A stretch of 64,000 bases of DNA from Gossypium raimondii (taxonomy: Eukaryota > Streptophyta > Magnoliopsida > Malvales > Malvaceae): positions 15,748,001 through 15,812,000 of the forward strand of contig NC_068569.1 in the NCBI RefSeq assembly GCF_025698545.1. The letters are read 5' to 3'. A program made the translations under genes and the position numbers. The notes under the pieces were generated by a model. It did no database searches. It was not told the DNA's origin and worked only from the letters and a program-made list of their open reading frames with translations. Below, one piece after another: positions 47,753-61,162 of this stretch (position 1 is its first letter; every line of letters starts with the position of its first letter).

Positions 47753-48070
47753 AACCTATGCAAATCTAAGCAAGAATAACCTTGATTACACCTTTCAAAA
47801 CTGTCAGCCTTCTTTCTACTTTCAACTATCAGTTAATTAATCCCAGAAAAAAGGAAGTACAGCCACCACAATAAATCGGAAGTAAAACCCCAAATCCATC
47901 CCCAAAAGAAAGGAACTTCCCCCACTAAGAATTTGAAACCCAAAACCCACTTCAAAATTTCATGATACAGATCAATTACGCTAGAGAAAAATTCGAGATT
48001 AAATATGAAGTAAGCAGGACCGTGGGAGTTGCAGAGCTTTCGCATTGCGTAGAAAAACGAGATGCTTACC

Positions 48071-48190
48071 TGGAATCTAAGATTAGAGAGGAATCTGGGC
48101 TTTCTGCTTCAGATGTCCTTGCGACTTGCAGAGAGATTTGAAACGCAAAGAAGCGCGAGAGTTGAGCTTTTTAAAGGGCCCCTGGTGCAA
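48071..48190 (-). other. probable 5'UTR exon of HAL3
   Basis: On the minus strand the sequence ends AGATTCCAG followed by GTAAGC near 48070, a good donor. There is an acceptor-like CATAG just before the HAL3 ATG. The transcript start is not defined. Confidence 0.45.
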
Positions 48191-50147
48191 AAAGAAATGC
48201 TGCCTTTTGATGAATTGCTGCTACTTGCTATACCAAAATGCCTTTACGGAGCGCTGCAATACTTTACCAATCCTTCTCCTTTTCTAATGGTAGGTAATTT
48301 TTACTTCCACTGCACAAAAAAGGGGATTTCCTCCGTTGCTCTGCCCTCTCTTTTTTTCTCACCAGCACTAAAGGTGACAATGGGTATTTGGTTTTTGGTC
48401 TCTTGGTTTCAAGAATTGGGCTTCTCTTACTAAACCGAAGCTTCTCCTTTGGGGTTTTTAATACGTTAAAAGGCTTCTTTGTACAAGTTCAAAGTAGGAA
48501 GGCCCAATAAGTCCGACGAGACTAACATCTAAATGCTAATGCTTTCATGGCGCAACAGGCGACCGCCACGTTGACATAGCTGCTGATTGCCCCTCAGTCA
48601 ATCATCAAAGCGAGGCAAGGCAGGGACAATGCAGAACATCCCTTTCAAACGGCACCGGCCTCGTAAAATGTAATAATCTGGGGGTGCTAATCGGATAAGG
48701 TAATCGATATACATATTATAATACATAGGTAGCGTAAGTCACAGAGGTAACCCATCTCTCTCAGTATATTCAACCATTTGACAAATTTACTCGTAGAGAA
48801 AAATCATAAATAAGATTAGTCATCTAAAAGTCCCATCACCCATTCAATTTTAAGATTATTGGGACAAGTCATTTCAATTAACACTGTAGCAGTATATATA
48901 ATGTAAGGCTAGAAGTTTCTTGTATATTTGGAGACTTTGGGCCTTCGTAGTCTTTGTATATGTGCTTATCCACAATTTTTATTTAGGAAATCAAAAGCGG
49001 TAATCTTAGAGGTTGAAAGCGATTTTAGAGGTCAATAGTTAGTGACTAGCAAAGTAGATTTTTTTTTTTCGATTAATAGAAGACAATTTATACATTTCCC
49101 CAAGTTAGAATTTTTGTGGATGGAAGATTTTCCTGGTAAAGATTATTTCCTTGGTAAGGAAGTTCCTTTTCACATTTTGTGGTGCTCTATATTTCTAGAG
49201 AAACTGATATTTTCATAATTTGGCTGGTTGTGTGACGTGTGTGTTTAATATTTGTTAATTGTCATGTGCCTGGTTATTTTTGCTTCTTAAAAGGTTTTTT
49301 GTAATTAATTTTCTCTTTCAAGGAGAGGAAGATAGTTAAAAACTGAAATAAGGGCTTCAATTAGATCCTCTTGCTTGCTATCATTCCAAACTTGGAGATA
49401 AGAGAAAGCTGACCCCTGGTTTGCTTATCTGTAGGATCCCCTGGGGAAGCTGCTGGTGGTGGTGGGTACTTTTATTTCAATTTCCAAATGATGAATATTA
49501 TTATTTTTAAGTTGACCTTTGTTTTAAATTCCCACTTGGTTGTCTTAATTCTTTTGTTGTTCTATGGAAATTTCAAGTAAGCTAATTGAAAGTTTATTTT
49601 TTTTTCTTTTTTGTGCAATCTGAAACTTTTTTTATCACTTTGGGATTACTTAACAATTAATTGTGTATATTTTCGAAGGAAAAAAAATCTAGACTTTTCC
49701 CTGATCTGTATTAGCGATGATCATATCATATTGTAAAGTTGGAAACTCATCTTCTTTTTATGGCAAGGAGTTAACTACTTGTTTGACTGCTTATGCTTCT
49801 TCTTTTTTTTTTTTTTCTGTTATTGTTTTTCCTCCATATTTCAAGGGTCTTTGTTCCTAATTTTTTTGTGGTTTAGGCATTTATTTAGATTTTGACTTGG
49901 AAACCTCTTATCAAGATCTCCCTTGGATTTTTCTCATATATGCTCTGTTCCTATACCCTTCTCTCTCCCGTAATTTCGACCTAGCTGATTCTGATGGCTT
50001 ATTCCTTGTGATTATCTGACTGGCATTAATCTCAATTTGTTATAACAGGTTTTTACAGGCATTTCAAATACCATTTTCTATGGTTCTTTGGCTGTTCTGA
50101 TTCTAATTGATGTTGGAGGGGTTCAGTGAGGATTAAGCTCCTCAATC
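48191..50147. other. upstream region of the At1g01500-like gene
   Basis: No coding gene is supported. The HAL3 promoter (minus) and the promoter and leader of the plus gene at 50148 must lie here. A pyrimidine-rich acceptor (TTTTTACAG near 50060) suggests the plus gene has a 5'UTR intron. Its first exon could lie near 49440, where a GC-richer patch occurs. Confidence 0.4.
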
Positions 50148-52495
50148 ATGGAAGGTTTTTGTGAAACACCAGAAAATGGTAAAGTAGCAGATCCCGACCT
50201 TCGGAATATTCGGTACTTGCCATTCCAACCCTGTACCGGATTATCATTACTTTGGTTTGATGTGAGAGTCTTCTATGTTAGAGTCAGCAATTTTCAGGTT
50301 GATGATTCAACCCCCGAGTTTCTGACTCTCAATCATATCCCCTTAGACCCTGACACCCTTTTGGAAGTTAATGGCATTAGAAGCAGCATATACTCTGATG
50401 GGGTCTCTATACTCCTTAGAAGGGATCGTGTAGATAAGAGATCGGAAGAAGTCACCTTTGTGAGCACAGATAATGTTAGGCTGACAGGAAGTGTGAAATT
50501 TGAGGTGTTTGATAAAAAGGATCTCATTCTCTCTGGTATTTTGGAAATGTCTAGTAGTAATGGCTTCATTGGGGAATCGAAAAATAACGTGAAACAATGG
50601 AGTATGAATTGTGAATCAAATATCACATCTGGCAGCAGTTTCCTGAAGGGAAAGCTCATTTCTTCTCCCAAATTATCACCACCAACCATTGAGGTTTATG
50701 TTGCGGGTTGCTTTTCTGGGAAACCAATCATCTTGACCAAAACATTGCAACTTAATTACCGGAAGAAGCATAATCGGAAGGGAACGTTAGATGCAATCCC
50801 GGAATACGAGAGCACTGAATGCCAGAAAGATATGTCACCTGAACTTGATATGCAGGTAACATACCTGATATTTCACTATTAAAATTCCAGTTCTTATCTT
50901 TTCTGTTCTCTTTAGCGGACTAGTTTTAAGGTATACTGTCTTTGAGCCATGCTTTGGTGCTGCATTGTTAATCTTACCATTTTAGCAGCTCATATTCTGT
51001 ATAATTAAGGATGGCTAATCCTGACAAATTACTGTGATTTAAAAGTCATTAAGTTTTCTTTTATTTTCTGTTAGTTTCCTTCCTCCTTGTTGTGGCTGCA
51101 AATGTGCTTCCTGTTCCCAAACATGTTTCTTTTTGCAATATGGTTCATACTTGCAAGATTTGAAATGGATTGGAAACAGAATCTTTATCCTATATGTGTC
51201 ATCAGTGTATGGACAAGTATGGGATTAGGATATACCCCCTTTCCTTTTCTCTTGTGTACTTTCCAATATAATTGGTCTGCCAATCGTGACAGCTATAGGC
51301 CCACTAGAGCCATACTGGTTTGGTTTCATGTAGAGGCCACTTTTCCTGGCCGTTTCTTGCCATTTTGTTTTTTGGGGGGTACCCCATTCTCTTCTCTCAA
51401 AGCAAATGCTGTGTTATAGAGTGCATTGCAATCCAAGTATTTGATTAAGTATCAACTTGCTAGCCAATCGAGGGTCAATGTTGTTTACTTTATCTTGCTT
51501 ATAAGCTGAATGTTGTCTTTGAATCAACACATTTAATTTGGAATTGTTTTGCGAACCTGTATCAGACCAGCGTCAGAAAAGTTGCTGTTGATCTTTAGGC
51601 TTGGTACTTTGCACAAAACTTCCTATTACATGAATGGATATACTGAACTCTTGCTACCAAAAAACTGGTTGAAGCATCTAAACATACTACCATATTTTCT
51701 CAAATATTTTGTTTGAGCATGACCTAATATTTTGTAGACCTCCGTTATTGCCTGCTGTTTTAACTCACCTTATACAGTAGAGATCTCTTCCTCTTTGAAG
51801 GCAACTCATATCGCGGGGAAACTCATGTGTTGAACCCTCTTTTATGTAAAACTTTATGTACTTGTATTAGTTGTTTTCTTCTTTGGCATCTCTTGGATCG
51901 GTTATCGTTATCTTTATGTCATTCGATTTCTTGGTATAATGCCACTCTTAGTTTCGATGGTATAAGGTTTGGTCTTTGGCAAACTAGAATATTCTCACAC
52001 CGTCAGGATTGGATATCTGCTGAATCAGTTCAGGCTTTCACTTCATCCTCTAAGATCTGATTCTTAGCGAGGATCATAAAGCTTTGCCTTTTTACCTGTG
52101 TGTAGTATATGTTTGAGATGGAGAGACGAGAAAGCCTCGGGACAAATCCTTAAAATTAACATTCCTGTTAAATTCAAGTTTTTTATTTCGATAGTTTGTT
52201 TTCTTTCATGCGACACATTTCACTCATCTCTAACTTTTCATGTTACTTTCCGTTTTTATAGTTTTCAGAATACAGAAACTACAAACCACCAAACGAAGAA
52301 GACTACAGTAATATTTTCTGGAGGAGGACAGAGTACATGGATGGCGAAGATGGTGAGCTCTCATGGTTCAATGCAGGTGTAAGGGTTGGTGTAGGGATCG
52401 GTCTTGGTGTTTGTCTTGGCGTCGGCATAGGAGTTGGCTTGTTGGTTCGTACTTACCAAGCTACCACTCGAAGCTTCAAAAGGCGGCTTATCTGA
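50148..52495 (+). CDS. At1g01500-like protein with C-terminal glycine-zipper membrane segment
   Basis: Exons 50148-50855 and 52262-52495 join to 313 codons plus stop. The product starts MEGFCETPENGKVADPDLRN and contains LPFQPCTGLSLLWFDVRVFYVRVS and VSTDNVRLTGSVKFEVFDKKDL. This is the pattern of a plant-specific family, usually named after Arabidopsis At1g01500 (assigned from memory). The C-terminus has an acidic/aromatic stretch (EEDYSNIFWRR), then a glycine-rich hydrophobic segment (VRVGVGIGLGVCLGVGIGVG) with G every second to fourth residue, and a basic tail RSFKRRLI. This looks like a tail-anchored membrane protein. Some databases attach a dehydrogenase name to this family, for which I see no support. 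Function unknown. Confidence 0.88.
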
Positions 52496-53234
52496 GTCCT
52501 TGCATCTCAATCGGTATTACAGCCTGCTTTGTTGAGATCCAAAAGCATTAACGCCATCTTGTATACAAGGATGCATCATTCAGTACAGATTTTGACTGAG
52601 TAGTTCCCCGCGCTGCTTTGCAATTAGTTTTTTAGATAGTTTTATTACTGCTATTTGGAAGTAAATGATTGTTTAGGTATTACATGTTAAAGCCTGTATG
52701 ACTTGTATTTCCCTGTATATAACTCTGCTTTTGAGGCAACTGGTGTGTCTTCTGTTTTCATGGTAAAAAAAAAAAAAAGTATACTTAGTTTTTGTACAAG
52801 GTTGGTTTGTTTGTCACAATTTTGGAGGGATTGTTATACATTTATTTCATTGTTATTTTTTGATATTATTACTTGAAAATAAAATATTATTTAAAATAAA
52901 ATTTCCAAATATATTTATATTTTTATTAATAAAGATATTAAATGAAATTATATATAAATAAATTCATAACTCATGGTTGTGATATCAGATAATTAGGGTG
53001 ATAGTTATGAGGAAATTTAATTGGAATGCTGAAATCTTCTGGTTTAGATAAGCTTTAGCCCTACTTACGTGCACTGATGGAAAAACCCGTATGTTACTTA
53101 AAAGTATTTAATTCCATTACGTCAACATTTGTATAGATAATTAGATATAAAAGATACCCAAAAGGATTTCCGGAAAATATATATGTGAATGAATACTTGG
53201 ATAAACTAGAAAATTTTAGTTATGAATTTTTGTA
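52496..53234. other. 3' region of the At1g01500-like gene, then AT-rich DNA
   Basis: The 3' untranslated region probably ends near 52760, where an A tract follows. Beyond that it is AT-rich with no gene signal. Confidence 0.4.
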
Positions 53235-53632
53235 GGTTAAATGCTCAAATTGTGACCCAATCTTCTAGGGGTTGCTGTTAAATTTTTCAAAATGTTCCTA
53301 TAAATGCTTAATTTTTACAAAAGTGCTTAAATAAGGGTTAAAGCTTTTTGAAAATACTTAAAATAAGAGTCAAACTTTGCTTAAATAAAAGCTTCTCAAA
53401 TGTCGTATATTAGGTCTCAAATTATGTTTTATTATTTTTAAGCAATATTTGATTCAACTTTCCTATAAATACATTAGAATTCACCTATTTTTACTCAAAT
53501 CGAGTTGAAGTGCGTGAAAAATCATTATTTAATTTTTTTTTATAAAAGTTGGCTCTTATATAAGCATTTTAAAACGTTTGACCCTTATATGAGCAACTCT
53601 TAAAAGATTAAGTCCTATTTGAGAATTTAGCC
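53235..53632. mobile_element. foldback MITE copy 2
   Basis: Left end GGTTAAATGCTCAAATT, right end GAATTTAGCC. The inverted arms contain AAGTGCTTAAATAAGG-type words. The centre (GTCGTATATTAGGTCTCAAATTATG and TAGAATTCACC) matches the element at 41001-41465 in reverse orientation. Confidence 0.75.
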
Positions 53633-54616
53633 TTTTTCTTCAGAGGAGATGCAAATTCGAATCTTGAAAACAATATTATTAGGAGGGGCAACTACGAACC
53701 TCAAATATAAGCCATTAAATAGACATGAAAATACCAAAAATTTGTAGATGTTCAAATTGTGTGCAAACATAAACTCTTAGATATCAATCATTCAAATCCA
53801 TTATTTTATACAAATATCTAGAAGTACTCATAACCATTCTCCAACCCCTAAACTAGAAGGATAAATGCGCTTTAACACTCTCGAACCCACGAACTCCTAC
53901 ATTGACAACAATACCAATGCCAATAAAACTAAAATTCAATCAAATTTAAATATTTAAATATTTTAATAACATATTTGGATTCAGTTTGTTTTTTTCTTCG
54001 TCAGTTTCTAAACTACTAAAATTCCCAGAGTTCCCCCAACCCGTATTAGCCATAGGCTTAAGGTTGTTTAGAAAAGCGTAAGGTTTTAAATTTGTACTTG
54101 CACGTATCAGAACAAATTTCAAAATGCCTGTCCACCAAAAATAGTTCTTTTAAGTTTTAACAGCCCTGTAATTGGTTTGATGATTATAGGTGTTTATCTT
54201 ATATTAAAATTGTAAAAATTATTTATTAGTGGTTTGTGTGACAGTCAGATTTTAAAATTAGATTGATGATTGAATTGGTTAGACTATTATTTTTTAGTTT
54301 TATCAAATAAATTATTAAAAATTTATAAAAATTAAAAATTAAAAATAATTAAGCTGATTTAACCGTTAATTCAATCACTAATTTAACTAATCTTTTAGCT
54401 CAGGTCAACCGATTCAATCTCTCCCTACATTAGTCCCTAATCAATTTTTATCCGATCGACCGATGTAATCGGATTCCAACAATAGTGTCATATTGTGAGT
54501 TTGTTAAAAAAAATGTTTTCAATATATTTGTAGATTCATTGGCTAAAATGGAGGCTCAAAACAATATATTTTTCTTAGCTTGGTTTTAATTTTGCCTGCA
54601 TTTTGGTATTTGATGT

Positions 54617-54996
54617 GAGTTAAATATTTAAATTTTTAGAGGTGGTTTATCTAAGGGTTAAACTTTTCAAAATGATTATATACATGTCAAATATTTCAAA
54701 ATAGTCAAATAATGATTAAATATTTTGAAAGTGTTCAAATAATGGGTTTTTCAAGTGTCGTATATCAAGTTTTAAATTATATTTTTATGTTTTATTTTTT
54801 ATTATGTAATATTTGATTCTCTATCATGCATTCTATTCTAAATAAGTCAACATCCACCTAATTTTACTACAACTAGACCGAAAGTGCATAAAATTCTTAT
54901 TTGTGCACTTTTTGAGCTTTATATGACTATTTTAAAATGTTTGATCTTTATATGAATAACCCTTAAAAAGTTAAGTCTTGATTTGAACATTTAGCC
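54617..54996. mobile_element. foldback MITE copy 3 (diverged)
   Basis: The right end ATTTGAACATTTAGCC and the centre (GTCGTATATCAAGTTTTAAATTATA, TTTGATTCTC, CATCCACCTAATTTT) match copies 1 and 2. The left end is degraded (AGTTAAATATTTAAATT). Confidence 0.65.
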
Positions 54997-57235
54997 ATTT
55001 AATGTGTATTGGTTATTCTTATTATTAACATGCAAACACCAATTGACCGGGAGCCGGGAGCCAGGGGGAGAATCTATAACAATCCAATTTGTCTATCAAG
55101 ATTTTGATTGTTATAGAAAGGTGATTGTTATACGTCTATAACTTGTTGTTACAGGGAGAATTGTTGTAGGTCTACCATATAATTCACATTGTAAATTTCC
55201 ATCAAATAAAAAAGTGAGAATTAGGTTAAGAAAAAATAGAAGAGAAAGTAATAATCAAATTAGGAAAATTAAAAGACATATTATAGGTGCATGCATTATT
55301 GCTTTATGCATATTTTATTTTACATCATTTCACATGATTAATTATGAAGTTCATAAATATAGCAAGATCAATTAATCAAGATGAGTTATCAAATTAAAAT
55401 AATTAATTTATCACGAGTTATTAAATTAAAGTAATCAATTTATAAATTTATAATGCTTCAAATTCATAGTAGAATATTTAATTAGGAAACTTAATAATTT
55501 ATTGAACTGACATATTTAATTCCACTCATTGAATATTATTTTTATTTATGATTAATAGATTTTTTCAAATAAAATTTAAATATTTTATTGAAATAACATT
55601 TTAATTAATATCATTTTGTTTAATAAATTATAATTAATAGGCTTGTTTATATGAAATAGATATAATTTTACTTAAAATTTTAGACAAAATTAATAAAGAA
55701 TGTACTTTAAAACTATGTATGTTGCTATTATAAGTGGAAAATTATTATAGAAGGTTAAAATAAAACATAAAAATCTATTTTACTAGAAACGTGATTGTTA
55801 TATTTAAAGGTTGTTATAGTGTGTAGCTATTATAGAGAGGATTAATCGTATATATTTTGCCTCTTAAACTTGGTTACTTGTATTTAATCGATACATTTTT
55901 TTATATGACTGATACCTAAACTTCAATTTAGTCACACTATGGTACTATTGTAGTAACATCGTTAAAATGTGCTAACATGGAATTGACAATTAATAATATG
56001 ACAACACACGGCAACCCTCATTATGACACTTGACATTTAAAAAAATATCTAAAAATATTTAAAATTTATAAAAATAATTATATATATTTTTCTCACATGG
56101 AATCAACTAAGACAAATTATAAAATTTGTTCAAGTTTAATTAGCAATTATATATATATATATATATTTATTTATTTTTATAAGGCTTAAGGCATAATTTG
56201 GTATTTGATTTGACACTTTTTAATGTAGTATTTATGTTTTTTTGTCAAATGTGATACTTGTATTTGAAAATAGTTATATATTTTGGTACCTAAAGATAAT
56301 ATGTTAACTTTTTAGTATTTAACTTGAGTTTTAGAGTTGATTTGATAAAATCATAATTAGATAATAATATTAGCAATTAACTTTCATCTAATCGATCCTA
56401 AAACTCAATTAAATTACATTCATCGAATCGTATTTGACAAATTAAACAAATTCACACTTAAAACACTAAATTTATTCTATTAAAAATCATGAAAATTTAA
56501 ACCTAATAATATTAGCAACTAACTTTTATCAAATCAACTCTCAAACCTGAATTAAACATTATAAAATTAACATTGTTGCATTTGGTTATCAAAATATATA
56601 ACATTTGTTAAATACATATATAAGATTAGACCAAAAAAAACGTAGATAGTTCATTGGAAAAAAAAGGTCAAATTTGAGTACTAAATTAAAAATATATAAA
56701 ATTAAAATAAATAATTTTTAAAAATTATAAATATTTGGAATGAATATAAACAAATAGTAAATAAGAAAAAAACCTTTGAAATTTTGATTTAGTTGTCCTG
56801 TCCCCAATTTGAAATTGTACGATTTCTTTTCTTGAAAAACTGAAATGAGTGAGACCTGTAACTTTTAACCCTCTATTTAAGGAAAAGACCATAACATGAA
56901 AAGATCACCCTTATATGGAATCCAATTAAATCAAAGTGTCTTCTTTCAAAATAAAATATAAATATATTTAATTCAAAAATTAAAATTTTAAACTGCCTTA
57001 TGCAAGGAACAAAAGAAGGTCTCCATTAATATTGTTTATTTTACAATTTAACAAAGAGTTCATGATTATATTTTTAATGATATTGTTTTTAGAGAAATTT
57101 TTATATAAATATAATATACTTTATCGTTGCATCTAATATTCACTATTATAATTTTTTAATTTTAAATAAGTAAGAAATTAAATACCAACTTCAAGTCCCC
57201 TCTTTTCAATCCAAAAATTATTCATGAAAGACCAT
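54997..57235. other. AT-rich intergenic DNA with decayed repeats
   Basis: No gene is supported. An (AT)n run lies at 56148-56166. Near 56360-56550 a sequence around AATAATATTAGCAAYTAACTTT occurs twice, with a nearby inverted AGAGTTGATTTGAT/ATCAAATCAACTCT pair, suggesting another decayed transposon. Confidence 0.5.
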
Positions 57236-57660
57236 GTTAGGATCCGTTCGCTCGGGTCGTAACGCGTACAACGCGGCACACAAAAACAATCGATGAGCGT
57301 TTTCAAATTTCAGCGCAGTGAAATGCGAGAGGTAACGGCAAAGTGCTTAGCCTGTGCCAGCGGCGTTGTTGACACGAACCCAACTAACGAAATAAATCAA
57401 ATAAAGTTGACCAAAAAGATCAAATACTGGACGATTCCAAAACACTAATGACTTTTTGGATCAAGGCGTGGCCCAAGTCATCCCTCAACTCCCTTGTATT
57501 TACGCACGTGTATTTCTTTACCTTACTTTAAAATTTGTTTTTTTCTTTTTTTGCTCAATCTTTTTTCAGACGTTGCCACTTGTGTACATTCACACGTACT
57601 TGCATGCATTCCGTGTATTTGGTCGGATAGGGTTTATGTCTAAATGAGTTTGGGCGAAAT
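57236..57660. other. GC-rich, CpG-containing island in AT-rich DNA
   Basis: 57240-57400 contains many CG dinucleotides (CGTTCGCTCGGGTCG, ACGCGTACAACGCGG) in a region otherwise nearly free of them. No protein family is recognised on either strand. It could be a remnant of a gene or element end, or a regulatory island. Confidence 0.4.
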
Positions 57661-58199
57661 GGAAAACTTTGAATTATGATGAAATTAAAATCTAAACTTT
57701 GATATTATGGTGTTAGATTAATTTTATTTTTATATTAGATTGTAGAGTATGATTTTGAAAATTAAAATATGTTTTAAGTCTTTATATTTTTGTAAATTTA
57801 AATATTTATTTTTACATTTTAAAATTTAAAAATTTAAGTCTAGTTGTTAAAATGTTAAATTTATTAATGTGACATTTTGAATTAAAAAAATACTTACTCA
57901 TATAAAAATATTACATTATAATGAACTTAAATTAAAAAAATAAACTATGATTTTTATCGCATAAGAAATGCTAATGTTTTGCTCATGAATTCGCATGTCT
58001 TCAATTTATCTATATAATTTCAGTCATGTTATAATTATTTATTAAATCAATTCGCAGTGCGTTGAGGAAAGTTTCAACTGTGCTGAACTTTACAATCCAA
58101 ACAAATGAATAAGCTGTGATTCAAGCAGAAACTGCTTTAAACACACTCAACTAAGGCTAAACAGGCATACGAAGGAAACTTGATAAAAATGGCAGTGGT

Positions 58200-58870
58200 G
58201 ATTTGGTTAATTCGATCATCGATAGAAGATTTGCTATACTTAATAGCCACTAGACCAGACATTGTTTGTATTGGAGGTGAGTATTTGCTAAGAAATGTCT
58301 GATTCTTTCTTCCATATTGTTTTCGAGAGGGGTTTTGTCTTGTGTATTTTGAGAAGAACTCAAAGGGGTTGTATCAAGTACACAAAGGTAAGGCATTTAA
58401 GCATTGGTTGATGATCCGATTTCCCGCGGATGCAATTTACATAATTAATATTTCGCACAATACTAATACTTCTCCCGTGAGCTTGCAAGTCGTATCCTCA
58501 CAATCTCAACTTGTATAATTAATGCAATCAAATACATTTTAAGATATATAAATGCACACATAATGGTAAAATTATTTGTTCATGCTCAACTTGTTGGATA
58601 TACAGATAATGATTAGAGAAATAATATTAAGATAAGAAAAAACGGTTCGAAATTTTCCTTTCATCTTGACTCGAATGTTTTTTCTTGATGTTCAAAAAAG
58701 CATAATGTGATTGCCATGTCCAAACAGGTAATTCTGTTTCACAAAGAATACGATCATATACATAATATTCTTACCAAATTGGTCAAAGTTAATGTATTCT
58801 TCAATATTGGCACCAATGTTAATGTGAATCAAAATAAAATATTTATTTGTTTTATGTTTTATAAGAGTTA
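58200..58870 (+). pseudogene. relic of a Ty1/copia reverse transcriptase and RNase H
   Basis: Plus-strand pieces appear in copia order: SIEDLLYLIATRPDIV (58215-58270), then FVHAQLVGYTDND (near 58575-58612), then NVFS-stop-CSKKHNVIAMSKQ (58675-58730). The last corresponds to the WSSKKQ block with TGG changed to TGA. Finally HKEYDHIHNILTKLVK occurs near 58745-58790. There are stops and shifts between pieces, and no LTRs were found. This is an old fragment. Confidence 0.7.
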
Positions 58871-61030
58871 TAGTCTAAATAGGATAACTTTATATTAAAA
58901 GGTGTTATTTTCAAGTCTTGAAATTTAAGGTGAGGGATTACAAAATTTCAGAAAACTTAAAAATGCATCTATTTTGTTTGGATTAAATATTTTAATAAAA
59001 ATAGGTTATTGAAATTTCATAAATTTAAAAATAATTATAAAATAATATTACTAAAAATAAATATATGTAAAAATAAACACTATGAATATAATTATATTGA
59101 TAAAATATAAAAATATTTTAATAATATTAAATATAAAACATATATTGTAATTAAATAAAATATAATTGCATTTTGAAGTTTATATTTTATTTTATAGTAG
59201 GATCATATCTATTAAAATAAAAGAATTTTGAAAACTAATTTTAAGTGGAATTTTTTACTTATTTTTAAGTGGAATTTAAATAGAGAAACTGAGCTACTCA
59301 AAATTACTTTTTAAGATCTTTTAAAACTTTTGAAAATTTTATCATTTTTATTCAAATAAGGAAATTCAGTTTTGGCATTTGAAAATTTTGATAGAAATAA
59401 ATTTTCTCCTTCAAATTTCTTACCCAAACATTCTTAGTCTTTATTTGATCGAGAGGAAAGAAAATTGGAAGGATGAAAGATTGAAGGATAGAAAACTAGA
59501 AGGATGAAAAACATAATTTTTTTCCATAGGTGTGTTTGGTAGGAGAGATAAAAATGAAAAAAATATTTTTCTATTTCCATTCATTACTTGGTAATGGTGT
59601 AACTCATGTTATACCAAAATGTAATGAAACAAATTATGTTACTTGTGAAAGATAGCAACCATTTAGTTTAAATCAATCATTGTGTCACTTTTAAAGTAAA
59701 TGTCCCTAAACATAAATTCATATTCCTTAAAATTCAATCCATAACTACGCATCAGTGATTTAGCATAAAAGGAAACCAAAATCTTCAAGCTTTTCATCGA
59801 GGTTTAGTATTGATTTTGAAAAGTGTTTTTTCGAAATATTTTAAAAAGTTTAGTTTAAGGTTTAAGTGTTTAACATTATTGTCAAAAATACCTTCGAGAA
59901 ATAAAATGTCCATTTTAGACATGATAGACATGATATTATAAAGTAACAAATATGCATTTAAATAATGTTCAAATGAATTAATATTATGATATTTTAACAA
60001 GCATATAAAAATAATTTATTATAACTTGTTATTAAATATAACTTTTAAATCTTTTAAAAATTATATTATATAAATTAAAAGATATTGTATATTACTATAT
60101 TATATTATACAAATTACATTAGATTAAAAGAACCAGAGAATTTTAACTTTGAAAGAGAAAAGAAAAGAAAATGGAAGTACAATGTGTTTTGGGAGAAGAA
60201 AAATGGAGGAATAAAAAAGTAAATTAATTTTTGGAAGTGTTTTTGGCTCAAGAAACAAAAAGTTATTTATTTAACACAACTTTAAAATTAAAAATGTTTA
60301 TGAAAATCACAACTAAATAAAACCATAGTGTGTGAGAACTGAGAAGGTGGGCAAACCCATGAAAGAAAATTTTACATTTTTTTCAAATTATTTGGGGGTG
60401 AATAAAAGAAAAATTGGTTCTAATAATTACCTTCAACCAAACCTACTCTTATTTTCGGGCTTTTCTTTCTTGGATATAAGGATGGTTATTTGGAATCTTG
60501 TTTTCATGTTTTTGTTTAATTGATTTAAACAACTTCAAATTGTAATAAAAAATCTCAAGACTTCATATTAAATAATCATCAAGCCTAAGCCAAATAATAA
60601 AGGAAGATGTATATAAATAATCGTATCAAACCAAATAGAAACTTCTTAATGTTTTTTTTTTTGTCGTACTTAAACTTTATGAGGTTTCCATTGCTTTATG
60701 CTTTTATTTAGATACAAAAGGAACAGAAAAATCAAACACACCAAAATGTTATTATAAAGTAAAACATTATTATAATTACTTTTTTGAATAAATTATAATC
60801 ATTGTTACTTTTACAATTGAATTACTGAACTCAATAATCCAAACATATCAGACTTTGGCTAACCTGCTGATTTTAATCGAACAAATGAAAAAGTGTACTT
60901 AAAGTGAAAATCAAGATATGGGATTCTAAGTTATCCAAAAAGGAATTTGAGTTGTATATTCTAAATAATCCAAATAATACTTTTTTTTCATTTTAATCGG
61001 TTTTGGATTTAATGGATCACCCTAATAAAT
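58871..61030. other. AT-rich intergenic DNA upstream of RBOHD
   Basis: No gene is supported on either strand; open frames here are short and of low complexity. The last part leads into the RBOHD promoter. Confidence 0.5.
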
Positions 61031-61064
61031 AATAAATAAATAAATATGGGGTGTGAAACGGCGT

Positions 61065-61076
61065 TTGACTTTGACC
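61065..61076 (+). promoter_or_regulatory. tandem W-boxes upstream of RBOHD
   Basis: TTGACT (61065-61070) and TTGACC (61071-61076) lie directly side by side about 300 bp before the ATG. TTGAC(C/T) is the binding site of WRKY factors, which act in immune gene control. Confidence 0.65.
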
Positions 61077-61162
61077 GGCGCCTAGAAGATGACTTCCTGT
61101 TGAGTTTCTCATTGCATTTGCGTACAAGTGTGTGTTTTTTTCCCTTGAGAGACTGTGTCTAC

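Noticed and set aside
51087-51419. Plus-strand open frame of 110 codons in the intron of the At1g01500-like gene
   Set aside because: The composition is biased (Phe/Trp/Cys-rich), there is no family match, and the flanking exons splice cleanly over it.
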